A DNA stretch of 64,000 bases from Malus domestica. Its lineage: Eukaryota > Streptophyta > Magnoliopsida > Rosales > Rosaceae. Positions 9,690 to 22,173 of the stretch are shown in pieces (the first letter of the stretch is position 1; the number at the start of each line of letters is the position of its first letter). Under the pieces are notes generated by a model, which searched no databases, was not told the origin of the DNA, and saw only the letters and a program-made list of their open reading frames with translations. The stretch spans positions 1,996,501 through 2,060,500 of the forward strand of contig NC_091675.1 in NCBI RefSeq assembly GCF_042453785.1. The letters are read 5' to 3'. The translations under genes and the position numbers were made by a program.

Positions 9690-11527
9690 CTTTGTTAACT
9701 TAAAAATTATTTTTTATTTTCTTATGGATAAGTTTAGAAAAGGTCAAGTTTTTACAAGTAAAAGGTTATTGGGATAAGTTTACAAATCAGTGTGCTGCTG
9801 CAGTGCTGCTATACGGGTTCATAAAATTTTCAAAGGATAACTTGACAAGGTTATTGGGGATTGGCTCCTCTAGTACCCACAACTAATCTCTATTAAAAAA
9901 ATGAGAATTCTTTTGCATAAAGGGTTCTGTGTGGTAGAATAATATTCATATGTCTTAATCATCAACCACCCCACGTACCCCCATCCAAAATGGTAGAGTT
10001 TTGTATCCCGTCATATATATATAGTTACATTGTACTCATCATATGACAAGAGATATAGACATAAAAAAATATATCACAGTTAGAAAGATTCTACTATACG
10101 TACAAGTCTTAAGAACTTGTGTGCTGCATACATACGCAAATTAAGGTTAGCTTTACCTTCTTGGCTGATAATTCGTGTCGTACGTGGCGAAGAATTTGTA
10201 TGGCCACCAAATCCTAAAATTTATCCAACTCGAACTCCCATCCTATTGATTCTTGTGAGAGTGTTTTATATCCAAACGATGTTGACTTAATTGCCTCACT
10301 ATCTGATATATATTCCGATTCATATATGTGTTTGCTTAACCTAGAGGACTCCTAGTGCATTCCTCCCCACTCCTGTCGTTTTAATTACAACTACGTACGC
10401 TTGCATATTGCTATTGTTTTCATTTCTTATGAAAAGCTAGTGCTTCAGATTCGGACAGCATTCCATGCAGTAGGAATCCCGACGTGTAATTTGTCTTCTT
10501 TAATTAAGGCCTAAAAGGCAGGGAATTACTTTGCAGCCAATTCTTTTATAATTCCGACCCACATTAAGAGCTTAATTAATTGGGCTCTGGCTTTGCTTTG
10601 CTAGGTCGCCTAATGCTAATGGTGATAAATAAATTGATACTTTTATCCCAGATATTTCTTAATTCATGGTGAGATCATGAGTAGAAGTGAAGTCTAGCTA
10701 ATACTGCGCCGTTGATTAGGCAGAATTTGTGAAGGCTGACCAATAATCCACGGTCGACTACAGTAATTAAGAAAAAACCTGGGTAAAAAGATTGAAATCT
10801 TTTTATGTAGGTGGTGGGTCAATGTGTCCTTGTATCGGTATCTCCATGGGAAGGCACTAAATCCTCCATGACATTGATAGAACCTATATTATTTAGGTTA
10901 GAAAGTGAAAATATATAACATATATTTGCACATAATTATGTATAATACTCATTGATTAATTTAGATGTCGTCCACCTGGCTAATGCTCGATATATATGGT
11001 TATATGATTTGCATATATAGAATAATGCTTGCCTTCTTTTGTTGGTGGAATTAACTCATAAGGAAGATGTTTTTGGCACTCTAAAAAAGTTAATGTCCAC
11101 TCCTTGCAAGTGTTTTTTGTTTCTAAATAAGGAAAAAGTCTTGTATCCACATGTAGTTGAACTTCTAATTTAGAGGATAAGAAGAATAATAAGGAAAAGG
11201 AAGAAGTAAATACTTAACCCTAAATCTCTTCTTGATTGAATTCCTTTACTATAGGTGCTCTTATATATGTCATCACAAAAACTATGGCTTAGGTTATATA
11301 TCGATCGATCTCCATCATATAACAAATAGCAAAGAAATTGAACGCACTGGTGAGGTGCAGTTAAATAATCACCCTAAATATGCTTGTCATTTTGCACTAA
11401 GTAAACTTTTCTGGTGCTAACAATTTGTATTTCTATATGCTTTTCACAGAGTAATTTACCATGAACTTTTTGGATTGTGTGTGTCAATTTTGTGAATAAT
11501 TAAGTCCAAATAATTGGCACAAAGGTT
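9690..11527. other. Intergenic, no gene seen
   Basis: AT-rich sequence with no supported coding frame. Short frames (for example 11232-11420) show no motif and no codon-use signal. Confidence 0.5.
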
Positions 11528-11535
11528 TTGCATCA

Positions 11536-11745
11536 GGAGGCAGATTCTCTGCCCTCTCACTTCCCGTGCCCTCCCGGGCCCTTTGTTTGTGTGATCACAG
11601 TTAATCCACGTCAACATTTTATATTACTATTCATTTTTGTCTTATTATCTCTATAAAAAAAATAATATAAAATGTTGATGTGGCTTAACCGTAACCACAC
11701 AAATCAGAAGGGCAAGGGAAGTGGGAGGGCAGAGAATCTGCCTCC
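11536..11745. mobile_element. MITE with long (about 37 bp) terminal inverted repeats
   Basis: GGAGGCAGATTCTCTGCCCT at the left is repeated inverted at the right end, and similarity continues for about 37 bp. The flanks carry TTGCATCA on both sides (11528-11535 and 11747-11754), giving an 8-bp repeat or a 9-bp repeat with one mismatch. This suits a Mutator-like or hAT MITE. The centre has a second inverted pair (aacattttatatt / aatataaaatgtt). Confidence 0.7.
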
Positions 11746-11958
11746 ATTGCATCAGCCTACTTTTCTCCTTCTCAGGTTTGCTTTTCACCCTCACGTATTC
11801 ACTATATACGTGTGAGCTAGGAAATAGGCTTTGCTAACGAATTAGCTGCTTATGCATAAAATGCTCTACGATCGATCTCCATCCAAGATTATTTAACCAC
11901 AAAAATATACCGAAGCTCATGAGATATTTTTGGGCAAGCTTAATTAGTCCACGGCTAT

Positions 11959-12087
11959 GCAAATGGCCCTTTACCATAGTGGTAGAAAGGAGTCGAGCAC
12001 TGGTATGACGATGTAGATTTAAATTTCGTCGGTGACTAATCTAACATCAAATCTAACAAAATCTATCATTTGACAAAAAAAAAAAAA
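11959..12087 (+). mobile_element. tRNA-derived SINE with poly(A) tail
   Basis: Box-A-like TTACCATAGTGGTAGAAAGG is followed by a decayed box B (gatttaaatttcgtc). A conserved SINE body (gactaatctaacatcaaatc) ends in an A run at 12075-12089. The flanking direct repeats aattagtccacggctat (11942-11958) and aattaatccacggctat (12088-12104) differ at one base. It is a different SINE family from the one at 5061. Confidence 0.7.
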
Positions 12088-12109
12088 AATTAATCCACGG
12101 CTATAAATC

Positions 12110-13030
12110 TATGTATACCTGAACATGATAATTGGAGCCAGGAATTTCTTTCAATTTCAAATTATAAATATATAGCTTTATCGTCCTAACATAGAGAAAT
12201 CGTTAGGTTTGCTCGTAATATTCATCACTTAGTGCCTCATCATTACACGTGTTATATTATGAGTGGGTAACATATGGTTAATATATCTCACTTCTAAGTT
12301 CTAATGTATGTTAATAAAAAAATAAATACTTGTTCTTATACTTTGAGTGAAATAATACTACGATGTGACGATATTCAACATATACCAAAAAATTTGTCAC
12401 TAACGTGGACCTCACTGGCCGAAATAAAATAAAAAGAGGCGACATAGTGGACCTCGTCGGAAAACTGCATGGTTTTGCCAACTAAAATGGAAATCACCAT
12501 GGTCCATTAGGGTGGGGTTCCAAAGTTCCATGCTTTGCAAATATGAAATACCAAAGAATAAAATCCTGGCTAGTGGGGCTTACGTCGAAATATTTGACAA
12601 ACCCTAGATTCGTTGAAGCAATTACGGCTCAAAGCTTGGAGGAAAAAAATGTTAAAACTATAGCTTACAACCAAATTTTGGTTTAGGGATAGTTCTATTC
12701 ACACATTTATTTTTACATCCTACATAGTTTTATTTTTTATTTTTTTTGTTTTTTGCTATGATCTTTTTCAATTCACTCGATCTGTGACCGGATTAAAAAA
12801 TGTGTGTGAGAAATAAAAATAGATATGTGGATAACATTTACCTTGATCAAATATAGACCCATGGATGTGAATCTGATTAATCCACTCATGGCCATGGTCC
12901 ATGGAAACCCTAAAGTTTGGGAAGTGAAGGAAAATAGTGGTTGACTTTAGTTACACGATAATTAAATTTGTACCCTCCAATGCCAACAAGCACAAAACAT
13001 GATATGAAATTAAAATAATTAATGGGGGGA
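12110..13030. other. Intergenic, no gene seen
   Basis: No coding frame, RNA gene or clear repeat is supported here. Confidence 0.5.
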
Positions 13031-13033
13031 TAT

Positions 13034-13095
13034 ATGTGTACAAATTGTAATGACATGACAGGAAATGTGTACAAATTGTAATGACATGACAGGAA
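13034..13095. repeat. 31-bp tandem duplication
   Basis: Two near-perfect adjacent copies of a unit beginning atgtgtacaaattgtaatga start at 13034 and 13065. Confidence 0.85.
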
Positions 13096-13476
13096 TATGT
13101 TAGGAAGTTGGTTCATCTCGTTTCCCACACACATGCAAAATAAATGGCGGTAGTAGACTTCCACTACTGGCCTGGCCGGCCGGGATCATATCTAAGATTA
13201 AGAATCTGAAGATTTGGAATCCAACAGCCTAATAAGATTCCCATGCATACACTATACTCCCATTTGTTTGAGATTCTTTTATTCTTATTCAGTGAATTTG
13301 CAAAAGGATATAATTCGAAGGGTGAATATTATTGGTTCTTCCTCCTAAGTCGAAGGGTGAATATAATTCGAAGGGTGAATATATTTGGATTCTTCTCACG
13401 TCGGGATAGTTAAGAATCTCCTTTCCACTGGATTTAAGGTTTTAGGTAACCCTATATGCATGCTATACTTCTGTTA

Positions 13477-13649
13477 GAGAAATGCTAAGGGGATTTTCTC
13501 AAGATGAGACTCTTTATAGACTCTCTGCCACCTCATATAGTTTAACGTCAATTATCGTGCTAACATTATAAAACATTGTGCAAAAAACATGAGCTAGCAG
13601 AAAGTTCATAGAAAATTTCACTTTTGAGAGAGTCCCCTTAACATTTCTC
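13477..13649. mobile_element. Probable MITE, 173 bp
   Basis: The left end GAGAAATGCTAAGGGGATTT and the reverse complement of the right end, GAGAAATGTTAAGGGGACTC, agree at most positions over about 26 bp. Target duplications are not clear, so superfamily is undecided. Confidence 0.5.
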
Positions 13650-13659
13650 ATATTGTAAT

Positions 13660-16080
13660 TATTGATCAATGTGAAAGCTTTGATTAATGGAAAGCATTAT
13701 TGCAATGCAATGACAAATGAGTAAATAAGCATCAATGGTTGAAATTTGGATCTCTCTGGACCCTAGTATCCGAAGCCTAAGGACCAAGAAATTCATATTC
13801 TTGGTTTGTGTGAAACATAAATTGGAGTCTCTGATTTTTTTGTGAGATGAGCTAGCAAATGAATTATTAGGGACCGTTAGATTCAATTTGAGTGGTCGGA
13901 TTGAGTGATCCTTGAGATATGGACAGTGAAATCTGAAGTAGATCTCTAGCCCAAAAGTTGGTACTTGTCACTCTCTCATCAATCGAATAGAATTATATAA
14001 CAATATCAAATTAAAATAAAACTAACTGCCTTATAAAAACACACTCATTCTTGCTGCATTGTTGCTACTTAATTAAAATAAATAATATCAATTTGGGATT
14101 AGAAGATTCAGTCTCTCTGGAATTGAAATGTCATCCATATAATTTCAATTTGTAAGGCTTCGTAGAACTTGTATCACTTGATTACTTACTTTGTTGTTAA
14201 ACATATATGAAATGTTCAATATGTAACTTCATATTTTTCACTAACTTATGATCCAAAGTAGGTTAATAAGGCCTCACCAAACTTCTCGTGTACTCTGAAG
14301 TTTGGTTAGCAAACTTGTTAGGGATGGATGATTAATTAAGCAACCACATAAGACGATGAGTGGATGAATAATTACGATCGATCATACACTTAACTGTGTC
14401 ACAATTACACCCAAAAAAATCAGTCTTCGCTCACCGATTGAATTAATATCTCCCCCAGATGAACCGGAAAGCAACGCAAGCCCTGACCCAATGAAGCATC
14501 AACACCATGACACCAAGCAGTTTGGACATTGGAGGGCAAATGTCAGGCATGTGAGGATAGTAAGGGCCAGAAGGCTAACATGCAGCAAAGAAAAACTCCC
14601 GATTGACATGTATATGTTCATATGTGAGAAACCTCAGAGATTACGTATGCCCTGCATGACTGCAACTTTGCAAGCTAGCTAGCTAGCGCTGACCATGCAA
14701 GATGGACGTACGTCACAATGTTATTTGAGTCTCGTGATATAAGGTGTGTTTTCTGAGAATAATGGCAAATATAATCAATGAGAATTATTACGATAGAACC
14801 TCTGGAATAACCCTGAGTTTTCTGCTGAACTCCAAAGAAAAATCTACTAGCTATTATACCCCTTAGACATTTTGATTAACCTTTGAGTGAATGAATTTCA
14901 AAGCTTAGTTTATAATAAGGTAATTTATATAATACAATGATATATGTCAGTGAAGAAAATAGTGAACTTTAATCGCAAACAGCTCAACTCTCATCTTTTT
15001 CTACGTAATCAAAATACGCAAACTTACTATCACACAATTATTGTGACGGCACTGGATGCTGAGACAAAAACCTATCATACTCATAATAAAAATAGTATTC
15101 ACATGTCGACAACCAATGCAATTTGTCGACGCACAAATAAAATTCAGTGAAATCTATATCGAATTTAATATAGCTGGCACAACATGTCGACGCAAAAGAA
15201 AAATCCACTCTCACTTTTTTTTTCAATTTGGAAATTAAAAATGTATATTTGTGTTTAGTACGAGCGATACTCTACACTAATATATACTAATGGAAGAGGA
15301 TAAATGTTTAAATTCGGAATACAATGAATTAAAGAGGAATATCCTAACCATTATGACAATCTACTACTTATAAAACTTTATATTATTATGTGGCATAACA
15401 TGATACAATAAAATAACCTTCTCCATGCTTTAGGGAAGACCATATGAGCTTAAAATGGTCTTCTAACATAAATATCATTCTATGACGTCAGTTTATCAGA
15501 GTCGTACCTGCAAAGTAGAATACAAATCTAATTGGTAACGTTCAAATCAACTCTACCCGATTTTCTTAATTACACAAATTCTATATTTATTCCTTCAAAT
15601 ATTAAAACAATATCAATAACTTGTTCATTTTCAATAGCTTTTTAAATTTGATAATTTTTCTCTAAAGTAATAAAAAAAATGTAGGCCCCTATTGTTTTCG
15701 GATAATGCTTGTGTTTTATGTAATAAGAACTTACTTGTTACCCCACTTAAGATTAACAAACTTTTTTTATTGTCTAAACATCATAATCAAAACTATTTAT
15801 TTTATTTATCATCATTTAAAGATTCTATCTATAAAAAAATTATTCAATTTTTAAATCTTTTAGTCAATTATATGCATAAAATAAAGTGAACGGTTCATCA
15901 TGAGGATGCTAGTTACTATCAATTTTTTTTATTGATTTAACACGTATAGACAACTAATCAATCTTTATATTAAATAATTATTTTCAGATATGAAGTTTAG
16001 ATAATCATAAAATTAAAAAAACACTAACAAAAATTCTGATAAAAGAAAATGATAATGCAACAAAAAGTAAAATAAAAAAT
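13660..16080. other. Intergenic, no gene seen
   Basis: Very AT-rich, with only motif-free short frames. A short cluster of 'gtcgac' words at 15104-15200 produces spurious frames on both strands. Confidence 0.5.
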
Positions 16081-16092
16081 AAAGTTCCGTTT

Positions 16093-16264
16093 CGGATCAG
16101 GATCTTCCTGACCAAGCCCATTGGACAGTTGAAATTTTATCTAACGGCTATAATTATCATAACTTTTAGAAAGATCTTCTATTTATAACCGTTGGATAAA
16201 TTTCAACGGGCCCGATAGCTTGTTCAGGATACTCACCCTTTGCTGTGGAGAGGATCCTGATCCG
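16093..16264. mobile_element. MITE of the 5511-5693 family, next to the MCU promoter
   Basis: CGGATCAGGATC at the left matches GATCCTGATCCG at the right exactly. The interior (ctatttataaccgttgga) is homologous to that of the MITE at 5511-5693 and is self-complementary. The right end lies about 60 bp from the TATA box at 16324. A clean target duplication was not found. Confidence 0.6.
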
Positions 16265-16323
16265 TTCCCCAAAACATAAACGTTAATCTTCCAACAAGTT
16301 CCGCTTGCGTCGGACACTCAGCC

Positions 16324-16329
16324 TATAAA
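16324..16329 (+). promoter_or_regulatory. TATA box of the MCU gene
   Basis: CCTATAAATA lies about 100 bp upstream of the ATG at 16428. The intervening leader is CT-rich, as is common in plant 5' UTRs. Confidence 0.65.
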
Positions 16330-16427
16330 TAACAACTCCTCACTCCCAACGGCTCAACACTCAAGAGAGAGCGTCATACACACTTACCGTCTGAGCTCTC
16401 CCTTTCCCCCTACTTTCTCACTCATCC

Positions 16428-17952
16428 ATGGCGCTCCGTCAAGCGCTTGCTAAGCGCCCATTTGGCGCCACCAGAGTGTCCCTAACGCCACCATCGTCGG
16501 TCATTACGGATCACCAAACCATCGTACCCCCGAATGCCGCCCAGGCGAGTTTCCACAGGGAGTATCTGACCTCGACGGACACACCCCGGAAAGGATTTTT
16601 CCGGCGATTTCTCCACAGACAGTCGGCAGCCAAGCTCCCGGAATTCCTGACCGTTCCGGTCGGGGAGAAACTCCGGGAAAAGCTGAGAGGCATCAACATT
16701 AGCGCTGATCGGCTCCGTCTCGGCGGTATCAACCATCCACCGCCAGATCGGGCCCCCAACGCCGAGCTTCCGTACGGAATCTCGGTCAGCGACGCTAAGA
16801 AGATTCTGAGGCTTTCTCAGGTGGAGAAGCTGAAGGCAAAGCTGAGGGAGATTCCTGAGAGTTCCATTTCGCGATCGGAGTTCGTTCGGATCTGCGTCGA
16901 AGGCTGCGGGAGCGAAGAGCAAGGTGCTGAGTTCGCGAAGATGATGGACGAGTCCGGAAACGTCATCATTTTGGGAAACGCGGTGTTTCTCCGACCGGAG
17001 CAGGTTACTACTTATTCTCCCGCCACGTCATTGAATATTCTCTCTGTTGTTGTTTTTGATCTGTAAAATTATGAAATTGACCTTGAGTACCCTGAAACCG
17101 TGGAATTTTGGTAGGTCGTTTGGAATTCAATTTTCATCACCCTCGAGGTGGAGGGTTAAGGAACCTTCATTATGGCTGGCCGTTTCACACGTGTAAAAAA
17201 ACTTACATGTAACGAGAGCATCGTCACTATTTTAGAAAAAATAAATAAAAAGATATTGTCTTATAGATATTTTAAAATGCGTTGAGAATACAATCTGGTA
17301 CATAAAGTATAATAACATAATTAGTTAAACAATTAATTTATCAAATTATGACTAATTATGACAAGTAATATATCCTACCGTGATGAATTATGAAATGCAT
17401 GATTCATTTGTCATATCATCTCGTGGCATATAGGTAGTTTTCTTTTTGGTTTATGTCTGACAAACTTTGTCATTTTTTGTACAGGTGGCAAAATCAGTGG
17501 AGAGCATAATCTCACAAACCATGCCCACCCCGAACGATCCAAGAAGAAAAGAGCTGCAGCAGATGGAAACTCAAAAGATGGTAATTGACCAAAAAGCCAG
17601 GGCCCTGGTCCGTGGGGAGCTCTACTGTGGGCTGGGCTTTTTGTTATTTCAAACGATCGGGGCCATGAGGCTCACTTTCTGGGAGCTGAGCTGGGATGTC
17701 ATGGAGCCCATTTGCTTCTTCGTCTCGTCCATCGACTTCGCCTTGGGCTACGCCTTTTTCCTCCGGACATCGACGGAGCCCACCTTCAAAGGGTTCTTCC
17801 ACCGTCGCTTCAAGGCCAAGCAACGGCGGCTCATGGAGGCTCATAAGTTCGATGTCGAAAAGTACAACCAGCTCCGAAAAGTGTTTTATCCGAATTCGGA
17901 TCATCCGGCGTCGTTTCATCACGAAGAAGGGATGGTTATGGGATCATCGTAG
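16428..17952 (+). CDS. MCU: Mitochondrial calcium uniporter (MCU) family protein
   Basis: Two exons, 16428-17003 and 17485-17952, are joined in phase 0 (CAG|GTTACT ... TTTGTACAG|GTGGC), giving 347 residues, the normal length for plant MCU. The N-terminus is rich in Arg, Ala and Ser without acids, consistent with a mitochondrial presequence. Residues about 239-257 and 268-287 are the two membrane helices. Between them lies WDVMEP (W262-P267), the selectivity-filter signature whose Asp and Glu rings bind Ca2+. A coiled stretch ([10 protein letters not shown]) precedes helix 1, and a basic helix after helix 2 ends in the plant-typical [10 protein letters not shown]. The family forms the Ca2+ channel of the inner mitochondrial membrane. 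All key residues are present and no break is seen. The frame continuing past 17003 into the intron is read-through only. Plants have several MCU paralogues and the number cannot be set here. Confidence 0.93.
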
Positions 17953-19480
17953 TATGCCTAGGTTAATAAAACTTCTATTAGACTTAAAAGCCTAACAAAT
18001 TTTGAGTTTAAAGAGTAATGGTCGATTGAACAAGCAAACCAGTCGGCCTTGGTTTATAAATTGTGGTTCGGACATGTTTGGACTTTTAAAGAACTGTTGA
18101 GCCAAAAATCGATCTCGGGCCGATGACAAAACTTTCGTCCGGCGATGGGAAACTCGGAATCTTGTAATGAGGTTCGGTTGTCATCCTTCCATGTGTGCAG
18201 TAAATTGCATAGTTGAATGTTAAAACAACTTTGTTATGTTTCCGTTAAAGGCGACTTGTTAATTGTTGCGCAAAACATGATATTAGGATATTTACTTAAG
18301 ATATTTACATATATTTAACGGGTCAGATCATTGGCATCACTTTTTTTACATAATTTTTGGCATACGTTTTTGTGAGGCGCACTCTGTAATGTAGTTTGAG
18401 ATTCGAACCATCTATCTTTTAAAACATCATTCATACATATTCCTTGCAAAAAAAATTAGACAAATTTAAAATTACTAAGACATTCATTTGTAGTGAAGAA
18501 AATGGACTAATACAGTTCTATAAGAAACCCTAAACGCTTAATTCGACGGTCACATAGTTTTAGATTTGGATACTTTTAAGCGAAGACTTAAAACATAAAA
18601 GGTTCAGATCGTTAAAATATATTATGAAGTGGTATTCACAAAAAAAACATCAAAGATTGTCTATAAAAAATTGTATCACAGATGCGTCCCATATTAATAA
18701 AAAAATCACGCAATCTGATAACAAATCTAAGTTCCATTTCCCTTATTAAACAATGTGACAGGTGCCTCTTGAGCCACACACCGTTTAAAAATACGAAAAC
18801 TATTGTCAAGTGGTTAATTAAAGAATGGTATCTTGTCTACTGGAAAATATTATTCCAAAATTTTGTAATGTTGGTTTCCGAGTTTATAAGGTACAAATTA
18901 TATACCGATGTCTTAATTTTTAGGAGATTCTTGCTTGTCTAGTTGTCTTATACGATAAATCTCATTCTTTCTGTATTTCAGTTATGTGATTCGAGATATA
19001 CGAAAACATAAGTTTATCCACAGTTGTAAGTTAGATTCCTCCCAAGAATGGGTAATTATCTTCGTGTTATTTGTTCGTGCAGATAATCTTCACCACCTTT
19101 TGATCAACCTTCATCCACCTTTGATGGTTAACCATGATTTTGGCTAAGTTTATACAGATCAACTCCTAAAAACTCGGCAACTCCTTTCTTCAACATAAAT
19201 GTAGAAGCCACATTAAAAACAAATTCTCTACAAGACTCCACAAAGCTAGTCACCAAATTGGAGACCCAAGTTTCAATTGACACTTGTAGAGTAATAAAGT
19301 GACTCTACAAACATTTGTTTACAGTACGTGTATTAGTCTTCCACTTTTAACTTGAACAAAATTTAAAAAGCTAACATTCAATTTTCGCTCCCATATAGGT
19401 TAAATATAGCAAGTAATTATCTTATCCAATACAATCTTAGACATCAAACAACACCTTCAAATTTATAGGTATTTGTGGAT
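17953..19480. other. 3' flank of MCU and intergenic sequence
   Basis: Contains the probable MCU 3' UTR (AATAAA-like words near 17965) and then AT-rich sequence. The part at about 18400-18560 is a diverged copy of sequence at about 30450-30600. Confidence 0.5.
18410..18560. repeat. Dispersed repeat, copy 1
   Basis: Shares an ordered series of words with 30450-30570: 'cgaaccat.tat', 'ttccttg.aa..aa.attagaca', 'attcatttg.agtgaa.aaaat' and 'actaatatagttct'. This looks like two diverged copies of one unknown repeat. Confidence 0.5.
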
Positions 19481-19499
19481 TCCCCTCCTGAACTAGTAA

Positions 19500-19865
19500 G
19501 GAGCTTTCACTTTGTCCTATGAACTTTAATTTTAGTCAAGCACTCTCTTGAATTTTTATAATTGGCTAATTTCCACTCTGAATTTTAATTTTAGCAAATT
19601 ACCCCCTGAACTTTCATAATTGACCAATTTCCCTTTGAACTTTAAATTTATATCCCCAATGTAGACAACATATTGTTTTTTCTTTTTCTTTTCTTTTTTC
19701 CCGCTAGTTCACTCCATACATATTTTATTTGAATTTAAGGTTTAGTAGGGAAATTGATCAATTATAAAAGTTTCAGGAAGAAATTGGCTAAAATTAAAAT
19801 TCAAGAGATAAATTGTACAGACGGATAGTCGGCTAAAAGTGAAATTCAAGAGAGGAATTGCCAGT
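19500..19865. repeat. Fold-back inverted repeat (probable non-autonomous DNA element)
   Basis: The left arm (about 19500-19650) reads as repeated 'cctgaactttaattttagccaatttcc'-type units. The right arm (about 19735-19865) is its inverse ('gggaaattgatcaattataaaagttt', 'ggctaaaattaaaattcaagag'). A T-rich loop separates them. The arms themselves are built of imperfect tandem units of about 40 bp. Ends and target duplication were not resolved. Confidence 0.55.
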
Positions 19866-22160
19866 TTCTTACGAGTTCGTGGGAGAGGGTGGAGGAATCG
19901 GCCCATACCTCTAAAATCTATAAATACAACATCAAGCTTCTTGGTGGAACCGTGGAAGTATGGGACAACTTGCCCAAAAGAAATCTCCAAAGTTGCCAGG
20001 CCTATTAAGCCGGCTCGCTTGTTATCGATGATGGAAGAATTTATGGGCCTCCATAAAAACAAAAAGGCATAGATCAATGAAAACAAAATCCTAGATTCAA
20101 CATTTTCCAAAAACCAAAGAAAAATCCAACAATTTTCCTCCATGCCAACGTTGGCCTTTGGCCAAGTTTTTTGTTGCAGAGAGATTTGGGTGTTCATTTT
20201 TCATTGCACATGTCGCTTTCACAGAGATGAGAGGAGTTTATGATTTCACATGCACAGTCACTCATTGTGTCTCTGTCCCTAAGAAAAAGATGTTCCATGG
20301 CCTTGGACATGTCAATTCAGTGAAAGAATATCGCTAGGGTTCTGGTTTGATACCCATCAACTTTTGTCCTCGTAACAAAACTTCATAATTTTGAGAGCGA
20401 AATCGTGTGATAGTTTCCACCTATTTACTTATTTATTAAAAATTTTGGAATTTGTTTTCATAGGTTTTTTTTTTTAAATTTATATCCACAACCAACAATG
20501 GCCCACCGAGTTGTGATTGATATTTGTAGCAAATATATATATTGAGCAGCAACAGCAAGTGTGATGTGTTAGGGCTGCGTGTCTCGATCGCATGATTTCG
20601 ACTGGCATATATACCAGTTGCCACCCTTTCAAGTTTCTTTCTAATTTGGGATGCAGTAGTTGTCTGCCAATGGACTTATTTATGCGTGCAAATTAGGGTT
20701 TGCATGAAGTTATGAACAGGGTCATGGGTATGATCCAAATAGCCGACTTAATTAATCCACGCTGTGAGTTTGAAGTAGAAAAAACTTGCATGCAACAAGT
20801 ATGCACTGTTGGAGTATGATTATGATTTTTACAAGTTGTGTGATAATCTTGGAGTATTTCAAATTACTCTTACATGCACTCCTTATCTTCATGTCTCCTC
20901 GTATAAGTTTCTTTTGAGTTTTAATGAACATGATGCAATAATGGATATACATCCGGTGCATGCAAATTTACTTCGAATTTAAGCTCTCAAAAGCTATTTG
21001 AAGATACACTGTTTTGGGAAAATCTCATTTTTACTCACCCTCCTGCTCCATGATAATTATATAGTCATCTTTGATAATTACCGCGTTTTACCACTTGAAA
21101 AATGGCTAGCCTGTCCACTTTCCGGATCGCTGGCAAATTAGAAAAATGTTTATGCCACTCTTTTTCCTTTATGATTTTCGACTTACCAACCAAGACAAGA
21201 AATATAAGATTTCTAACTGCTCCATCGAAATTAAGTTTTACCCTATCCAAACAGTCTTTCCTTATTTTTACTTGGATGCGATTGAGCCAACGCTTGCAAC
21301 TTGCAACGCATTAAATATATGAGAGAAATTCAGTCTGAATATGCAGACTGATATGCAGTCTCTCTACATCGCATTTATCAACTTCTTCTCACACGTGTGA
21401 ATCGGTAACACTATTCCCGAATGATATGAATATAAATAAATTAATAACATCACAAGATAATACAACGAACAGATTTGAAAATCTATTCATCTTTCGATAT
21501 CAATTTCTCCATAATAGATGACATGAATATTGCACATAAAAGGAGTTATGTTGATAGTGAACTAACTTCCATAAGTTTTGGATAAGTGATTTATCAAGGA
21601 AACTTAAACCAATAGACTAGACTGTTTCTGTAAGGTATTGCAGGGTAAATTTATGATTTTTTAAACGGTCACATTATTTTGAAATGGAGGATGCAAATCA
21701 TGCAATGCAAGTTGCAACAACAATAATCAATAAATGGTTTCACAGTATTTTAAAGGAATTATCAGTTTTTATATCTTGTGTAATCTATCAACTGAGATGT
21801 TTGCTACCATTGGATTACACTTTGGGTATTTATGATTAAATATACTCTAAATAAACAGATTTTCATATTGTGATTAAAAATGATTACACTTTCTTATTTA
21901 GAAGTGAGAATTGAAATATACTTGGATGTCTTTATTAGTCAATGACGGTGCTCAAATCAATCACACATTGTTATATATCTTAATTTTTTTGTATGGTATT
22001 AGAGCTCCGGTTGAGGGGGATTTAGGCTGTAAATCTCCAAGCCTCATATATTTTCAACTATTTCATGCAAAGTCGAATTCAAAAAAGACAATTAGTTTGA
22101 TATACATTCTTGATCCAATTCTTAATAGCTTAAGTTTCAGAAGAGATAAATTGAATTACA
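19866..22160. other. Intergenic, no gene supported
   Basis: A 151-codon minus-strand frame (19742-20197) partly overlaps the fold-back repeat and has no motif. A T-tract lies at 20464-20477. Otherwise AT-rich sequence. Confidence 0.5.
21065..21250 (-). pseudogene. Possible RNase H-like (RVT_3) fragment of a retroelement
   Basis: The frame begins VKLNFDGAVR, which matches the start of plant LINE-type RNase H-like domains (KLNFDGA..). The rest is not recognisable and further RNase H acids are missing. At most a short relic. Confidence 0.25.
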
Positions 22161-22173
22161 CTTAGAATGTCAT

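Noticed and set aside
19742..20197. 151-codon minus-strand frame as a gene
   Set aside because: It overlaps a fold-back repeat, has no motif, and no splice or promoter context was seen.
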